Positions 26,252 to 38,635 are shown, counted from the stretch's first letter. The stretch is DNA of 64,000 nt from Bradyrhizobium iriomotense (GCF_018129405.1 NZ_JAFCLP010000002.1:434001-498000); one strand, 5' to 3'. Numbers and translations are program-made. Notes: generated by a model not told the origin, from the letters alone.

Positions 26252-28330
26252 TTACTGGCCTCCAAAGCCGAACATGAACCAGGTGATCAGGCCGGCGGCG
26301 CCGATCAGCATGGCGAATGCATAATGATAGAGATAGCCGGTCTGGATCTTCACGACGTTGCGGGTGACGTCCAGAACGCGGGCGGAGACGCCGTCGGGCC
26401 CGAAGCCGTCGATGATGAAGCCGTCGCCCTTCTTCCAGAGCTGATAGCCGATCCACTTCGCCGGACGGACGAAGATGACGTCGTAGAGCTCGTCGAAGTA
26501 CCATTTGTTGAGCAGGAACTGGTACAGCATCGGCTGCGTCTTCGCGAGCTCGACCGGCAGATACGGCCGGCGGATATAGAACAGGTACGAGACGAGGAAG
26601 CCCAGCACCATCATCACCGTCGGCAGAAAGGCGATGGTCTCGGGGATGTGATGCATCTCCTCGATGATGTGCGGGTTCATCTTCACGGACTCGCGGAAGA
26701 ACTCCTCGACGCCGTGACCGGCGAACAGCTCCTTGAACGGGAAGCCCGCGACGATCGAGCCGACCGCGAGCACGCCGATCGGGATCAGGATCCAGAGCGG
26801 GGCCTCATGCGCGGCCTCGTAATGATGCTCGTCATGCGGCTCGCCGTGGAAGGTCTTGAAGATCAGGCGCCAGGAGTAGAACGAGGTCAGGCCGGCGGCG
26901 ACGACCGTCATCAGGAAGCCGTACACCCCGAACGGATTGTGCGAGGCGTAGGCGGACTCAATGATCGCGTCCTTGGAGAAGTAGCCGGCGGTGAGCGGGA
27001 AGCCGGTCAGCGCCAGCGTGCCAACCACCATCACCGCGTAGGTGTAGGGGATCTTGCGCCAGAGGCCGCCCATGTTGCGGATGTCCTGCTCGTGGTGCAT
27101 CGCGTAGATCACCGAGCCGGAGCCTAGGAACAGCAGCGCCTTGAAGAAGGCGTGCGTGAACAAATGGAACATGCCGACCGAATAGGCCCCTGCTCCCATC
27201 GCCACGAACATGTAGCCGAGCTGCGAACAGGTCGAGTAGGCGACGATGCGCTTGATGTCGTTCTGGACGAGGCCGATGGTCGCCGCGAAGAACGCGGTGG
27301 TGGCGCCAAAGAACATCACCACGGCCTGCGCGGTCGGGGCGAGCTCGAACAGCGGCGACAGGCGCGCGACCATGAACACTCCGGCGGTGACCATGGTCGC
27401 GGCATGGATCAGCGCCGACACCGGGGTCGGGCCTTCCATCGCGTCCGGCAACCAGGTGTGCAGCAGGAACTGCGCCGACTTGCCCATCGCGCCCATGAAC
27501 AGCAGGAGACAGGTCAGGGTCAGCGCGTCGGCGTGCCAGCCGAGGAAATTGATGGTCTTGCCGGTGAGGCCGGGGGCGGCATGGAAGATGGTCTCGAAAT
27601 CGGTCGAGCCGACCAGCATGAAGATCGCGAAGATGCCGAGCGCGAAGCCGAAATCGCCGACGCGGTTGACCACGAAGGCCTTGATGGCGGCCGCGTTCGC
27701 TGACGGCTTCTGGTACCAGAAGCCGATCAGCAGATAGCTGGCCAGACCCACGCCTTCCCAGCCGAAGAACAGCTGGACCAGATTGTCCGCCGTCACCAGC
27801 ATCAGCATGGCGAAGGTGAACAGTGAGAGATAGCCGAAGAAGCGCGGCCGGTACGGATCCTCGTCCATGTAGCCGATGGAATAGAGGTGCACGAGCGAGG
27901 ACACGGTCGTCACCACCACCAGCATCACGGCGGTGAGCGTGTCGACGCGCAGCGTCCACCAGACCTGGAGGTCGCCGGAGAAGATGAAAGGCAGCAGCTG
28001 GATGCGGGCGTCATGGTGCATGAAGCCGACGTCGACCAGCGTCATCCAGGACAGCGCCGCCGCGACAAACAGCAGTCCCGTGGTGATCAGCTCCGCCGCG
28101 CGCGAGCCGGCCGCCGCCGGCTCCACCGGACCATGGCCGTGGTCGTCGTGGGCGTGGTCGTCGTGCCCATGGTCGTCATGGGCCGCCGACGCGTGGGCAT
28201 CGCCGTGACCATGGTCGCCGTGATGCTCGACCTCGTCGCCCGAGGGGTTGCGGGCATGCGCGCCGACCAGCGAGATGAGGCCGGCCAGAATGGCGCCCAG
28301 CAGGGGCAGGAAAACGATTGCCTGAACCAT
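26252..28330 (-). CDS. nuoL: NADH-quinone oxidoreductase subunit L, with a His-rich insert
   Basis: The 692-residue distal proton-pumping subunit carries the standard core: [60 protein letters not shown] and [16 protein letters not shown]. The C-terminal part includes the lateral helix region. Unusual is an insert between helices 1 and 2: residues 36-66 (28133-28225) hold twelve His and many Asp in HD/HGH repeats, a likely metal-binding loop. Length is about 80 residues over the E. coli protein, partly from this loop. Confidence 0.94.
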   Translation of the reverse strand: MVQAIVFLPLLGAILAGLISLVGAHARNPSGDEVEHHGDHGHGDAHASAAHDDHGHDDHAHDDHGHGPVEPAAAGSRAAELITTGLLFVAAALSWMTLVDVGFMHHDARIQLLPFIFSGDLQVWWTLRVDTLTAVMLVVVTTVSSLVHLYSIGYMDEDPYRPRFFGYLSLFTFAMLMLVTADNLVQLFFGWEGVGLASYLLIGFWYQKPSANAAAIKAFVVNRVGDFGFALGIFAIFMLVGSTDFETIFHAAPGLTGKTINFLGWHADALTLTCLLLFMGAMGKSAQFLLHTWLPDAMEGPTPVSALIHAATMVTAGVFMVARLSPLFELAPTAQAVVMFFGATTAFFAATIGLVQNDIKRIVAYSTCSQLGYMFVAMGAGAYSVGMFHLFTHAFFKALLFLGSGSVIYAMHHEQDIRNMGGLWRKIPYTYAVMVVGTLALTGFPLTAGYFSKDAIIESAYASHNPFGVYGFLMTVVAAGLTSFYSWRLIFKTFHGEPHDEHHYEAAHEAPLWILIPIGVLAVGSIVAGFPFKELFAGHGVEEFFRESVKMNPHIIEEMHHIPETIAFLPTVMMVLGFLVSYLFYIRRPYLPVELAKTQPMLYQFLLNKWYFDELYDVIFVRPAKWIGYQLWKKGDGFIIDGFGPDGVSARVLDVTRNVVKIQTGYLYHYAFAMLIGAAGLITWFMFGFGGQ

Positions 28331-28338
28331 TTGAGAGC

Positions 28339-28647
28339 TCAGCCCTTCATCAGATTGACGTCCTCAACCGCGATCGAGCCGCGGTTGCGGAAATAGACCA
28401 CCAGGATGGCGAGACCGATCGCGGCTTCAGCGGCCGCGACGGTCAGCACCAGAAGCGCGAAGACCTGGCCGACGATGTCGCCGAGGAAGGTCGAGAACGC
28501 CACGAGGTTGATGTTGACCGAGAGCAGGATCAGCTCGATCGACATCAGGATGACGATGATGTTCTTGCGGTTCAGGAAGATGCCGAGGATCCCGAGCGTG
28601 AACAGGATCGCGCCGACCGCCAGATAATGTCCGAGCCCGATCGTCAT
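28339..28647 (-). CDS. nuoK: NADH-quinone oxidoreductase subunit K
   Basis: This 102-residue, three-helix subunit has the conserved membrane glutamates in [20 protein letters not shown] and [23 protein letters not shown] at 28647 is chosen because it overlaps the nuoJ stop by 4 bases (ATGA), indicating translational coupling, and gives the family length. The frame could begin three codons earlier. Confidence 0.95.
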   Translation of the reverse strand: MTIGLGHYLAVGAILFTLGILGIFLNRKNIIVILMSIELILLSVNINLVAFSTFLGDIVGQVFALLVLTVAAAEAAIGLAILVVYFRNRGSIAVEDVNLMKG

Positions 28648-29282
28648 TTCACCCACTCCGCCGCATCGGCATCCGAAAGCCCCTGCCCCGGCGCCACCTT
28701 GCGCATCGCCATCGCCATCTCAGGCGTGCGCGCGTTCTGAACGTTGATGTCCTGCCGCTTCACGTTCGCCTTGTGGCGCAGCGTCAGCACGATGGCGCCG
28801 ATCATGGCGACCAGAAGCACCATGCCCGCGAGCTGGAAGTAGTGGATGTACTTCGTATAGAGCACGAGCCCCAGCGCCTCGGTGTTGGAGACGTTGGCCG
28901 GGATCGCCGCCGTGATCGTCTTGGCGACGCCGGGATTGATGACCCAGAAGCCGACGGTGAGCAGCAGCTCGAACATGAAGATGCCGCCGATCACGAGGCC
29001 CACCGGCAGATACTCGATGAAGCCCTCGCGCAGCTCGAGGAAGTCGACGTCGAGCATCATGATCACGAACAGGAACAGCACCGCGACCGCGCCGACATAG
29101 ACGACGATCAGCATCATGCCGAGGAACTCGGCGCCCATCAGCACGAACAGGCCGGAGGCGTTGACGAAGGCCAGGATCAGATACAGCACGGAGTGCACGG
29201 GATTGCGCGAGACAATCACCATCACCGCCGAGGCGACGCAGATGCCGGCGAAGAGATAGAAGAACAGCGCGGGAAGGATCAT
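28644..29282 (-). CDS. nuoJ: NADH-quinone oxidoreductase subunit J
   Basis: This 212-residue membrane subunit has five helices. It contains [40 protein letters not shown], the strictly conserved [20 protein letters not shown] (pi-bulge helix) and a polar C-terminal tail. It follows nuoI after a 137-base gap that holds a large palindromic element, the only long gap in the operon. Confidence 0.95.
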   Translation of the reverse strand: MILPALFFYLFAGICVASAVMVIVSRNPVHSVLYLILAFVNASGLFVLMGAEFLGMMLIVVYVGAVAVLFLFVIMMLDVDFLELREGFIEYLPVGLVIGGIFMFELLLTVGFWVINPGVAKTITAAIPANVSNTEALGLVLYTKYIHYFQLAGMVLLVAMIGAIVLTLRHKANVKRQDINVQNARTPEMAMAMRKVAPGQGLSDADAAEWVK

Positions 29283-29293
29283 CGGGCATTCCC

Positions 29294-29388
29294 CGTCATT
29301 CCGGGGCGCGGGTAAAGGCCGCGAACCCGGAATCTGGAGGTTGTGGCGCGAGATTCCGGGTTCGCGCTGCGCGCGCCCCGGAATGACG
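29294..29388. repeat. Compound palindromic element between nuoI and nuoJ
   Basis: An outer inverted repeat of 17 bp (29294-29310 with 29372-29388, beginning CGTCATTCCGGGG) encloses a second perfect inverted repeat of 15 bp (GCGAACCCGGAATCT at 29321-29335 with 29351-29365). The transcript would fold into a long hairpin inside the operon. Elements with a CGTCATTCCGGGG start recur in Bradyrhizobium genomes as I recall; they may modulate nuoJ-N expression or RNA stability. Confidence 0.8.
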
Positions 29389-29419
29389 AGAGGTTGGCGG
29401 GAAGGATCATGCCCTCACC

Positions 29420-29914
29420 TCACCGGTACGGCGCGTCGAGCTCGATCGCTTTCGCGATCTCGCGTTCCCAGCGGTCGCCGTTGGCGAGCAGCTTGGCCTT
29501 GTCATAGAACAGTTCCTCGCGGGTCTCGGTCGCGAACTCGAAGTTCGGACCTTCGACGATGGCGTCGACCGGACAGGCCTCCTGGCAGAGGCCGCAATAG
29601 ATGCACTTCACCATGTCGATGTCGTAGCGCACGGTGCGGCGGGTGCCGTCGTTGCGGCGCGGGCCGGCCTCGATGGTGATGGCCTGCGCGGGGCAGACAG
29701 CTTCGCACAGCTTGCAGGCGATGCAGCGCTCTTCGCCGTTCGGATAGCGGCGCAGCGCATGCTCGCCGCGGAAGCGCGGCGAGATCGGGCCCTTCTCGAA
29801 CGGATAGTTCAGCGTCGGCTTCGGCTGGAAGAAATAGCGCATGGCGAGAAAGAACGCCGAGACGAATTCCGACAGCAGAAGCGAGCGTGCAGTGGCGTTG
29901 ATGTTGATACCCAT
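29420..29914 (-). CDS. nuoI: NADH-quinone oxidoreductase subunit I
   Basis: This 164-residue ferredoxin-like subunit binds clusters N6a and N6b through [12 protein letters not shown] and [12 protein letters not shown]. The N-terminal amphipathic stretch [20 protein letters not shown] and [17 protein letters not shown] are typical. ATG at 29914 is chosen; the open frame extends 91 codons upstream into nuoH without homology. It lies 8 bases after nuoH. Confidence 0.95.
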   Translation of the reverse strand: MGININATARSLLLSEFVSAFFLAMRYFFQPKPTLNYPFEKGPISPRFRGEHALRRYPNGEERCIACKLCEAVCPAQAITIEAGPRRNDGTRRTVRYDIDMVKCIYCGLCQEACPVDAIVEGPNFEFATETREELFYDKAKLLANGDRWEREIAKAIELDAPYR

Positions 29915-29922
29915 GACGGCCC

Positions 29923-30990
29923 TCACTTCGGCGCGATGCCGGCGAAGTGCAGCACGCCGGCCACCACGATCACCATCGCCAGCGACAGCGGCAGGAACAC
30001 CTTCCAGCCGAGGCGCATCAGTTGATCGTAGCGGTAGCGCGGCACGATCGCCTTTGCCATCGCGAACAGGAAGAACATGAAGAACAGTTTCAGCGAGAAC
30101 CAGATGATCCCCGGCACCCAGTTGAAGGGCGGCAAATCCACCGGCGGCAGCCAGCCCCCGAGGAACAGGATCGTCGCCAGCGCGCACATCGTGACGATCG
30201 CAACGTATTCGCCGAGCATGAACAGCAGATACGGCGTCGAGCCGTATTCGACCATGAAGCCGGCGACGAGCTCGGATTCCGCTTCGACGAGGTCGAAGGG
30301 CGGACGGTTGGTTTCCGCCAGCGCCGAGACGTAGAACACCACGAACATCGGGAACAGCGGCCAGACGTACCAGTTCAGGATGGTGAGCTGCGGCAGCCCG
30401 ATCAGGCTGGCGAGACCGCGTGCGTGCTGGGCCTCGACCACGGCCGAGAGGTTCAGCGTGCCGGCGCAGAGCAGCACCGTGATGATGACGAAGCCGATCG
30501 AGACTTCATAGGACACCATCTGCGCCGCCGAACGCAGCGCGGCCAGGAACGGGTACTTCGAGTTCGACGACCAGCCGGCCATGATGATGCCGTAGATCGA
30601 CAGCGACGAGATCGCGAAGATGAAGAGGACGCCGACATTGATGTCGGAGATCACCCAGCCGAGATTGGTCGGGATCACCGCCCAGGCTGCGAGCGCGAGC
30701 ACGCAGGACACCAGCGGCGCGAGCAGGAACACACCCTTGTTGGCGCCGGCCGGGATGATCGGCTCCTTCAGCACGAACTTGAGCAGGTCGGCGAAGGACT
30801 GCAGCAGGCCCCACGGGCCGACCACGTTCGGGCCGCGGCGGATCTGCACCGCCGCCCAGATCTTGCGGTCCGCGAGCAGGATGTAGGCGATCGCCACGAG
30901 CAGGACGACGAGCACCAGGACGCTCTCGGCGACCATGATGATCAGCGGCCAGAGGAACCCGGTCCAGAATGCGCTTTCGAAGAATTCCAT
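29923..30990 (-). CDS. nuoH: NADH-quinone oxidoreductase subunit H
   Basis: The 355-residue, eight-helix subunit forms the base of the quinone chamber. Motifs include [40 protein letters not shown] and [20 protein letters not shown]. The loop [20 protein letters not shown] carries acidic residues of the E-channel, and [20 protein letters not shown] closes the protein. It follows nuoG by 10 bases. Confidence 0.95.
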   Translation of the reverse strand: MEFFESAFWTGFLWPLIIMVAESVLVLVVLLVAIAYILLADRKIWAAVQIRRGPNVVGPWGLLQSFADLLKFVLKEPIIPAGANKGVFLLAPLVSCVLALAAWAVIPTNLGWVISDINVGVLFIFAISSLSIYGIIMAGWSSNSKYPFLAALRSAAQMVSYEVSIGFVIITVLLCAGTLNLSAVVEAQHARGLASLIGLPQLTILNWYVWPLFPMFVVFYVSALAETNRPPFDLVEAESELVAGFMVEYGSTPYLLFMLGEYVAIVTMCALATILFLGGWLPPVDLPPFNWVPGIIWFSLKLFFMFFLFAMAKAIVPRYRYDQLMRLGWKVFLPLSLAMVIVVAGVLHFAGIAPK

Positions 30991-31000
30991 CAGAACACGC

Positions 31001-33076
31001 TCACTCCGCTGCGGTCAGCATCTGCCCGGAGGCAAGCCGCGAGCATTCCGCCATCACGGCGGACGCACGCGCGATTGGGTTGGTCAAATAGAAGTCCTCG
31101 ACCAGCGGCTTGAACGGCGCCTTCTCGGGCGAGCCGCCCTTCCCCGCCAGCTTCTTGATCTGGTCGGCGGAGCCGGCCTCGATCTGGTCGAGACGGATCA
31201 GATGCGGCACGGCCTTGAAGATCGCCTGGCGCAGCGCCGAGAGCGAGTCGTAGCCGAGCTTCTTGCCGAGCGCTTCCGACAGCGCGCGGACGATCGCCCA
31301 GTCCTCGCGGGCTTCGCCCGGCGGGAACGCGGCGCGACCGGTCATCTGCACGCGGCCTTCGGTGTTGACGTAGATCGCGGACTTCTCGGTGTAGGCGGCG
31401 GCCGGCAGGATCACGTCGGCGCGATGCGCGCCGCGGTCGCCATGGGTGCCGATATAGACGACGAAGGTGCCGTCCGGCGCCTTGATCTCGTCGGCACCGA
31501 GCAGGAACAGCAAGTCCAGCGTGCCGAACGTCGTCATCTGCGCGGCGTTGAGGCCGCCTGCAGTGGCGGAGAAGCCGATGTCAAGCGCGCCGACGCGCGA
31601 GGCGGTCTCGTGCAGCACGCCAAAGCCGTTCCAGCCGTCCTTCACCGCGCCGACATCGAGCGCGAGCTTGGCGGCGGCGGCGAGAATGGCGGCGCCGTCG
31701 TGACGGGCCGCCGCGCCCGCCCCGACCAGGATGATCGGGTGCTTGGCGTTCTTGAGCACGTCCATGAAGGAGTGCTTGCCGGCTGCGAGTTCGCCCAGCG
31801 TCTCGGTGCCTGCGCCGAGATGGTCGTAGTCATAGGTCAGATCGGCCTTGGCGCCGATCACGCCGACCTTGAAGCCGCCTGCCCGCCAGCGCTTGCGGAT
31901 GCGGGCGTTGAACACGGCCGCCTCTTTCCGCGGATTGGCGCCGATGATGAGCAGCGCGTCGGCCTGCTCGACACCGACCAGCGTCGGATTGAAGATGTAG
32001 GAGCCGCGGCCGAGCGCGGGATCGAAGGCGTCGCCGCCCTGCACCGCCAGATTGCTCGAGCCGTACTTGGCCAAGAGGTCCTTCAGCGCGAACATCTCCT
32101 CGACGCCGGCGAGGTCGCCGGCGATCGCGCCGATGCGCTTGCCGTCGGTGCGCGCCGCCTTGGCCGCGATCGCGGCGAAGGCTTCGGTCCAGCTTGCCGC
32201 GCGCAGCTTGCCGGCCTCACGGATATAGGGCCGGTCGAGGCGCTGGGTGCGCAAGCCATCGACGATGTGGCGGGTCTTGTCGGAGATCCACTCCTCGTTC
32301 ACGGCCTCGTTGATGCGCGGCAGCACGCGCATCACCTCACGGCCGCGGGTGTCGACCCGGATCGCCGATCCCACGCCGTCCATGACGTCGATCGACTGGG
32401 TCTTGCCGAGCTCCCAGGGGCGCGCCGCGAACGCATAAGGCTTCGAGGTCAGCGCACCGACCGGGCAGATGTCGACGAGGTTGCCCTGCAGTTCCGAGGT
32501 CAGCGCGTGCTGGAGATAGGTCGTGATCTCCATGTCCTCGCCGCGGCCGGTGGCGCCCATCTCGGGCGCGCCGGCGACTTCCGCCGAAAAGCGGACGCAG
32601 CGCGTGCACTGGATGCAGCGGTTCATCGAGGTCTTGACCAGCGCGCCGAGATACTTGTCCTCGACGGCGCGCTTGTTCTCGGCGAAGCGGCTGGTGTCCA
32701 CACCATAGCCCATCGCCTGGTCCTGCAGGTCGCACTCGCCGCCCTGATCGCAGATCGGGCAGTCCAGCGGATGGTTGATGAGAAGGAATTCCATCACGCC
32801 TTCGCGCGCCTTCTTCACCATCGGCGAACGGGTGGAGATCTCCGGCGGCTCGCCCTTCGGGCCCGGACGGCAGTCGCGCACGCCCCAGGCGCAGCTGGCG
32901 ACCGGCTTCGGGCCGCCCTTCACCTCGACGAGGCACATCCGGCAATTGCCGGCGATCGACAGCCGCTCGTGATAGCAGAAGCGCGGAATCTCGGCGCCGG
33001 CCGCCTCGCACGCCTGAAGCAGCGTGTACTCGGCGGGGACATCGATCTCTTTGCCGTCGATGATGAGCTTGGTCAT
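31001..33076 (-). CDS. nuoG: NADH-quinone oxidoreductase subunit G
   Basis: This 691-residue peripheral-arm subunit has an N-terminal 2Fe-2S ferredoxin domain ([19 protein letters not shown]), the His-ligated 4Fe-4S N5 region ([20 protein letters not shown]) and a further 4Fe-4S motif ([10 protein letters not shown]). A molybdopterin-oxidoreductase-like domain without cofactor follows ([40 protein letters not shown]). It is the shorter alphaproteobacterial/mitochondrial type rather than the 900-residue E. coli type. It lies 5 bases after nuoF. Confidence 0.95.
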   Translation of the reverse strand: MTKLIIDGKEIDVPAEYTLLQACEAAGAEIPRFCYHERLSIAGNCRMCLVEVKGGPKPVASCAWGVRDCRPGPKGEPPEISTRSPMVKKAREGVMEFLLINHPLDCPICDQGGECDLQDQAMGYGVDTSRFAENKRAVEDKYLGALVKTSMNRCIQCTRCVRFSAEVAGAPEMGATGRGEDMEITTYLQHALTSELQGNLVDICPVGALTSKPYAFAARPWELGKTQSIDVMDGVGSAIRVDTRGREVMRVLPRINEAVNEEWISDKTRHIVDGLRTQRLDRPYIREAGKLRAASWTEAFAAIAAKAARTDGKRIGAIAGDLAGVEEMFALKDLLAKYGSSNLAVQGGDAFDPALGRGSYIFNPTLVGVEQADALLIIGANPRKEAAVFNARIRKRWRAGGFKVGVIGAKADLTYDYDHLGAGTETLGELAAGKHSFMDVLKNAKHPIILVGAGAAARHDGAAILAAAAKLALDVGAVKDGWNGFGVLHETASRVGALDIGFSATAGGLNAAQMTTFGTLDLLFLLGADEIKAPDGTFVVYIGTHGDRGAHRADVILPAAAYTEKSAIYVNTEGRVQMTGRAAFPPGEAREDWAIVRALSEALGKKLGYDSLSALRQAIFKAVPHLIRLDQIEAGSADQIKKLAGKGGSPEKAPFKPLVEDFYLTNPIARASAVMAECSRLASGQMLTAAE

Positions 33077-33081
33077 GTCTC

Positions 33082-34407
<1,326 letters not shown>

Positions 34408-34422
34408 GTCAGTGCTTTCCGA

Positions 34423-34587
34423 TCAACGATTGGACTGCTTGTAGGCAAGTCCGGCGGCGCAGACGGCGAAGGTCAACGCCCAGAGCAGACTGGATTCCAG
34501 CGACGCGTTCAGGCCGAAGCGTTGCAGGAGAAAGATGAAGGCAGCCGCCACGGCGGCATGCATCGCGATGAAGCCCCACTTCTTCAT
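34423..34587 (-). CDS. Small membrane protein encoded between nuoE and nuoF
   Basis: A 54-residue protein with two hydrophobic segments (FIAMHAAVAAAFIFLLQRFG and SSLLWALTFAVCAAGLAY) and a basic end (KQSNR). Start 34587 is supported by GGAGGGGAG just upstream; an in-frame ATG at 34629 touches the nuoE stop and would add 14 residues. No family is recognised. Being inside the nuo operon it could be an accessory or assembly protein of complex I, which is inference. Confidence 0.6.
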   Translation of the reverse strand: MKKWGFIAMHAAVAAAFIFLLQRFGLNASLESSLLWALTFAVCAAGLAYKQSNR

Positions 34588-34628
34588 GGCACCGCTCCCC
34601 TCCACCGAAGGCGTCGAGAGACCACGCA

Positions 34629-35240
34629 TCAGGTGATCTCCTTCAGCGTGGACGGCCCGGTGATCGGCGCCGAGAACTGGCGGCCGTTCTGCGGGCCGGG
34701 CTTGGGCGGATTGCCCGAAGCAAAGCCGTCGAGCACCTTGCCGAAGCTTTCCTTGGTCAGGTCCTCATAGGTGTCCTTGCCGATCAGCACCATCGGCGCG
34801 TTCACGCAGGCACCGAGGCACTCCACCTCCTCCCAGCTGAAATTGCCGTCCTTGGAGAGATGGAAGGGCTCGTGATGGATGCGGTGCTCGCAGACGTGGA
34901 TCAGATCCTCGGCGCCGCGCAAGCGGCACGGCGTGGTGCCGCAGACCTGGACATGGGCCTTCTTGCCGACCGGGGCGAGCTGGAACATGGTGTAGAAGGT
35001 CGCGACCTCCAGCACGCGGATATAGGGCATGTCGAGCATGTCGGCGATGACGCGGATCGCGGCCTCCGAGACCCAGCCGTCGTGCTGCTCCTGCGCACGC
35101 CACAGAATGGCGATGACGGCGGAAGCTTGCCGGCCGGCCGGATATTTCGCGATCTGCTGCCTGGCGAACGCGAGGTTCTCCTCCGTGAACGCGAAGCTCG
35201 CGGGCTGGACTTCCTTCGGTGCTAATCGGCGAACGGACAT
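34629..35240 (-). CDS. nuoE: NADH-quinone oxidoreductase subunit E
   Basis: The 203-residue thioredoxin-fold subunit holds the 2Fe-2S cluster N1a through CGTTPC and CLGAC ([18 protein letters not shown] and [14 protein letters not shown]). N-terminal features are [20 protein letters not shown] and [21 protein letters not shown] Pro/Gly-rich C-terminal extension is typical of alphaproteobacteria. It follows the FkbM-type methyltransferase gene by 11 bases. Confidence 0.95.
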   Translation of the reverse strand: MSVRRLAPKEVQPASFAFTEENLAFARQQIAKYPAGRQASAVIAILWRAQEQHDGWVSEAAIRVIADMLDMPYIRVLEVATFYTMFQLAPVGKKAHVQVCGTTPCRLRGAEDLIHVCEHRIHHEPFHLSKDGNFSWEEVECLGACVNAPMVLIGKDTYEDLTKESFGKVLDGFASGNPPKPGPQNGRQFSAPITGPSTLKEIT

Positions 35241-35251
35241 CTCTCAATCTC

Positions 35252-36226
35252 TCACTGCATGCGGCGCGCGGTGGCATTCAGAGTCTTGGCATTCAGGGCG
35301 TCGATCCTGTCCTGCCAGAATGCGCTTGCGGTGCCGAAAACGTTGTAGCCGACGTGGGTCGAGACCTTGATGCGGTCGAGGATCGACAGCTCGGTCACGG
35401 TCTCCATCCGGTTGCTGCGCGGATCGAACACGATCAGCTTCAGCGGGGTCTCTTCGAGGATGTAGCGCGACACCGCGTGGCTGCGGTCGCTGCCGTGCTC
35501 CTCGCACATGATGACGCTGTCGGCCTGGAGCAGCCGGGCACCGCCCTTGATCGCCTCGATCTCGACGCCCTCGACGTCGAGCTTGATCAGGTACTTGCCG
35601 CTGGCGGCGATCTTGCCGTCGTCGATCAGATTATCCAGCGCAATGACCGGCACCTCTTCGCCCCCCGCCGTCGGATCGCCGGCGATGCTGAAGGCCTCGT
35701 GCTTGGTGCCGGAGAGGCGCGCGGTGCCGCGGGCGGCGCCGATGGCGCACTTCATGGTCTCGAAGCGGTTGCCGTTGACGCGGGCGTTGTTGGCAAGCTT
35801 CGGGTAGTTCTGGCCCGATGGCTCGATCGCGATCGACTTGTGCGAGCCGAACGGCTTGCTCGACACCAGCACCGACCAATAGCCGTAATTGGCACCGCAA
35901 TCGAGCAGCGTGTAGTCGACGTCGATGGAGTCGGCGAACAGCAGCTCGAGCTCGTCCTCATAGTTGTACGAGCGGTTGAGCAGCTTGCTCCAATAGCCGT
36001 CGCCGTAGGGGAACTCGAACACGGCGTCGGGATTGAGCTTGATCGCGATGTTGCGCTTGGGCAGCGTCTTTGCCAGCAAATTGGCGCAGGCGATGTAGCC
36101 CATATGCGAGAAGTGCGAGGAGATCTTCGATCCCGTCACCAGCGCCAAGGCAGCCGTCCGCTCCCACAGGTTGGCCCCTTCAAGGGCCCCCGAGGCGCGG
36201 TCAAACTGGATTGGCGCCTGCGCCAT
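35252..36226 (-). CDS. FkbM-family methyltransferase inside the nuo operon
   Basis: This 324-residue protein carries the FkbM methyltransferase fold: the SAM-binding motif I LLDCGANYGYWSVLVS, the acidic end of strand 2 (KSIAIEPSGQNYPKLANNAR), LDNLIDDGKIAASGKYLIKL, and the conserved DVEGVEIEAIKGGARLLQAD near the C-terminal part of the domain. ATG at 36226 shares one base with the nuoD stop (TGATG), so it is translationally coupled to nuoD, with nuoE 11 bases downstream. FkbM enzymes usually O-methylate small molecules or glycans. The position suggests a role tied to complex I, but no substrate is shown. No membrane segment or signal is visible. Confidence 0.85.
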   Translation of the reverse strand: MAQAPIQFDRASGALEGANLWERTAALALVTGSKISSHFSHMGYIACANLLAKTLPKRNIAIKLNPDAVFEFPYGDGYWSKLLNRSYNYEDELELLFADSIDVDYTLLDCGANYGYWSVLVSSKPFGSHKSIAIEPSGQNYPKLANNARVNGNRFETMKCAIGAARGTARLSGTKHEAFSIAGDPTAGGEEVPVIALDNLIDDGKIAASGKYLIKLDVEGVEIEAIKGGARLLQADSVIMCEEHGSDRSHAVSRYILEETPLKLIVFDPRSNRMETVTELSILDRIKVSTHVGYNVFGTASAFWQDRIDALNAKTLNATARRMQ

Positions 36227-37422
36227 CACCGATCGACCTCTCCGAACACGATGTCGAGCGAGCCCAGGATCGCCGAGACGTCGGCGAGCAGATGGCCGCG
36301 GCAGATGTGGTCCATCGCCTGCAGATGGGCAAAGCCCGGCGCGCGGATCTTGCACTTGTAGGGCTTGTTGGTGCCGTCGGAGACCAGATAGACGCCGAAC
36401 TCGCCCTTGGGCGCCTCGACCGCGGCATAGACTTCGCCGGCCGGCACGTGGACGCCCTCGGTATAGAGCTTGAAGTGGTGGATCAGCGCTTCCATCGAAC
36501 GCTTCATCTCGCCACGGCGCGGCGGGGCGACCTTGTTGTCGGCGACGACGACGGGGCCCTTGCCCTCAGGCGCGTTCAGCTTCTGGACGCACTGCTTCAT
36601 GATGCGTATGGACTGGCGCATCTCTTCCATGCGGATCAGGTAACGGTCGTAGCAGTCGCCGTTCTTGCCGATCGGGATGTCGAAATCCATCTCGGCGTAG
36701 CACTCATAGGGCTGCGACTTGCGCAGGTCCCACGCCGCGCCCGAGCCGCGCACCATCACGCCCGAGAAACCCCACTCCCAGGCTTCCTTCAGCGGCACCA
36801 CGCCGATATCGACGTTGCGCTGCTTGAAGATGCGGTTGGCGGTGAGCAGCCGGTCGAGGTCGTCCACGACCTTCAGGAACGGGTCGCACCATGCCTCGAT
36901 ATCGTCGATCAGCTTCTGCGGCAGGTCCTGATGCACGCCGCCGACGCGGAAGAAGGCCGCATGCATGCGGCTGCCCGAGGCGCGCTCGTAGAACACCATC
37001 AGCTTCTCGCGCTCTTCGAAGCCCCACAGCGGCGGGGTCAGCGCGCCGACGTCCATCGCCTGCGTGGTGACGTTGAGCAGATGCGACAGGATGCGGCCGA
37101 TCTCGCAATAGAGCACGCGGATGAGCTGGCCGCGGCGCGGCACCTCGATGCCGAGCAGCTTTTCGGCGGCGAGGCAGAAGGCGTGCTCCTGGTTCATCGG
37201 CGCGACGTAGTCGAGCCGGTCGAAATACGGGATCGCCTGGAGATAGGTCTTCTGCTCGATCAGCTTTTCGGTGCCGCGGTGAAGCAGGCCGATATGCGGG
37301 TCGACGCGGGCGACGATTTCGCCGTCAAGTTCCAAAACCAAGCGCAGCACGCCGTGCGCGGCCGGATGCTGGGGCCCGAAGTTGATGGTGAAATTGCGAA
37401 GCTGTTCGGGTTGCTCGTTCAT
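36226..37422 (-). CDS. nuoD: NADH-quinone oxidoreductase subunit D
   Basis: The 398-residue 49-kDa-type subunit lines the quinone site. It shows [60 protein letters not shown] and [20 protein letters not shown]. The C-terminus [22 protein letters not shown], ending in Asp-Arg, is typical. ATG at 37422 is chosen, 2 bases after the nuoC stop; upstream codons in the same frame overlap nuoC without homology. Confidence 0.95.
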   Translation of the reverse strand: MNEQPEQLRNFTINFGPQHPAAHGVLRLVLELDGEIVARVDPHIGLLHRGTEKLIEQKTYLQAIPYFDRLDYVAPMNQEHAFCLAAEKLLGIEVPRRGQLIRVLYCEIGRILSHLLNVTTQAMDVGALTPPLWGFEEREKLMVFYERASGSRMHAAFFRVGGVHQDLPQKLIDDIEAWCDPFLKVVDDLDRLLTANRIFKQRNVDIGVVPLKEAWEWGFSGVMVRGSGAAWDLRKSQPYECYAEMDFDIPIGKNGDCYDRYLIRMEEMRQSIRIMKQCVQKLNAPEGKGPVVVADNKVAPPRRGEMKRSMEALIHHFKLYTEGVHVPAGEVYAAVEAPKGEFGVYLVSDGTNKPYKCKIRAPGFAHLQAMDHICRGHLLADVSAILGSLDIVFGEVDR

Positions 37423-37424
37423 GA

Positions 37425-38036
37425 TCAGGCCTTCGGTCCCGCCTTCTCGTCGCCGGGAAGCGGATAGTCCGCCCCTTCCCACGGCGAGAGGAAATCGAAC
37501 TTGCGGAATTCCTGGTTAAGCCGGACAGGCTCATACACCACCCGCTTCTCCTGGTCGTCGTAGCGGACCTCGACGAAGCCGGTGAGCGGGAAATCCTTGC
37601 GCAGCGGATGGCCCTCGAAACCGTAATCGGTGAGGATGCGGCGCATGTCGGGATGGCCGACGAAGAACACGCCGTAGAGATCGTAGGCCTCGCGCTCGAA
37701 CCAGTCGGCGCCGGGGAACACGTCGATCAGCGACGGAACCTGCGTGGTCTCATCGGCGGCGACGCGCAGCCGGATCCGCGTGTTCAGGGTCGGTGACAGG
37801 AAGTGATAGATCACGTCGAAGCGCTTTTCGCGCGAGGGGTAATCGACCGCGGTCACGTCGGTGATGTTGACGAAACGGCAGTTCGGATCGTCGCGGAGGT
37901 ACTTGACCACCTCGACGATCTTGCCGGCCTCGACATCAACCGTGAGTTGGTTGAAGGCCACCGCGTGACCGGTGGCGGCGCCCGGAAGCGCGCTAACGAT
38001 CGTTTGCCCAAGGGCGTCGAGCTTGCCGTCGTCCAT
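37425..38036 (-). CDS. nuoC: NADH-quinone oxidoreductase subunit C
   Basis: This 203-residue 30-kDa-type subunit is separate from nuoD, unlike the fused NuoCD of E. coli. It shows [60 protein letters not shown] and [20 protein letters not shown], the family signature. ATG at 38036 follows nuoB by 11 bases; the frame extends far upstream but without homology. Confidence 0.95.
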   Translation of the reverse strand: MDDGKLDALGQTIVSALPGAATGHAVAFNQLTVDVEAGKIVEVVKYLRDDPNCRFVNITDVTAVDYPSREKRFDVIYHFLSPTLNTRIRLRVAADETTQVPSLIDVFPGADWFEREAYDLYGVFFVGHPDMRRILTDYGFEGHPLRKDFPLTGFVEVRYDDQEKRVVYEPVRLNQEFRKFDFLSPWEGADYPLPGDEKAGPKA

Positions 38037-38047
38037 GACGTAAAACC

Positions 38048-38635
38048 TTAGCGTTCGATGGTGCCGGTGCGCCGGATCTTCTTCTGCAGCAGCAGCACGC
38101 CGTAGAGCAGCGCTTCCGCCGTGGGCGGGCAGCCCGGCACGTAGATGTCGATCGGCACGATGCGGTCGCAGCCGCGCACGACCGAGTAAGAGTAGTGGTA
38201 GTAGCCGCCGCCATTGGCGCAGGAGCCCATCGAGATGACGTAGCGCGGCTCCGGCATCTGGTCGTAGACCTTGCGCAGCGCGGGCGCCATCTTGTTGGTC
38301 AGGGTCCCTGCGACGATCATCACGTCGGACTGGCGCGGCGAGGCACGCGGGGCGAAGCCGAAGCGTTCGACGTCGTAGCGCGGCATCGACACCTGCATCA
38401 TCTCGACCGCGCAGCAGGCGAGACCGAAGGTCATCCACATCAAGGAGCCGGTACGCGCCCAGGTGATGAGGTCGTCGGTCGCGGCCACGAAGAAGCCCTT
38501 GTCGGACAGCTCCGAATTGACCTCGAGGAAGAACGGATCATTGGCCCCGACCGGCTTGCCGGTCGAGGGATCCAAAATGCCCTTGGGGGCCGGCGCAACG
38601 ACCGGACCGGCGGACGGTACAGTGTTCAATCCCAT
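38048..38635 (-). CDS. nuoB: NADH-quinone oxidoreductase subunit B
   Basis: The 195-residue PSST-type subunit carries the terminal cluster N2, with ligands in [20 protein letters not shown] (tandem Cys), [20 protein letters not shown] and [23 protein letters not shown] at 38635 lies inside the end of nuoA (10-base overlap) and is preferred; an ATG seven codons earlier has no better ribosome site. A Pro/Ala-rich N-terminal extension is typical of this group. Confidence 0.95.
   Translation of the reverse strand: MGLNTVPSAGPVVAPAPKGILDPSTGKPVGANDPFFLEVNSELSDKGFFVAATDDLITWARTGSLMWMTFGLACCAVEMMQVSMPRYDVERFGFAPRASPRQSDVMIVAGTLTNKMAPALRKVYDQMPEPRYVISMGSCANGGGYYHYSYSVVRGCDRIVPIDIYVPGCPPTAEALLYGVLLLQKKIRRTGTIER

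Noticed and set aside
28133-28225. The His-coding repeat in nuoL considered as a CRISPR-like or simple DNA repeat
   Set aside because: Units are short, irregular and in frame with a conserved protein; it is a low-complexity coding stretch, not an array.
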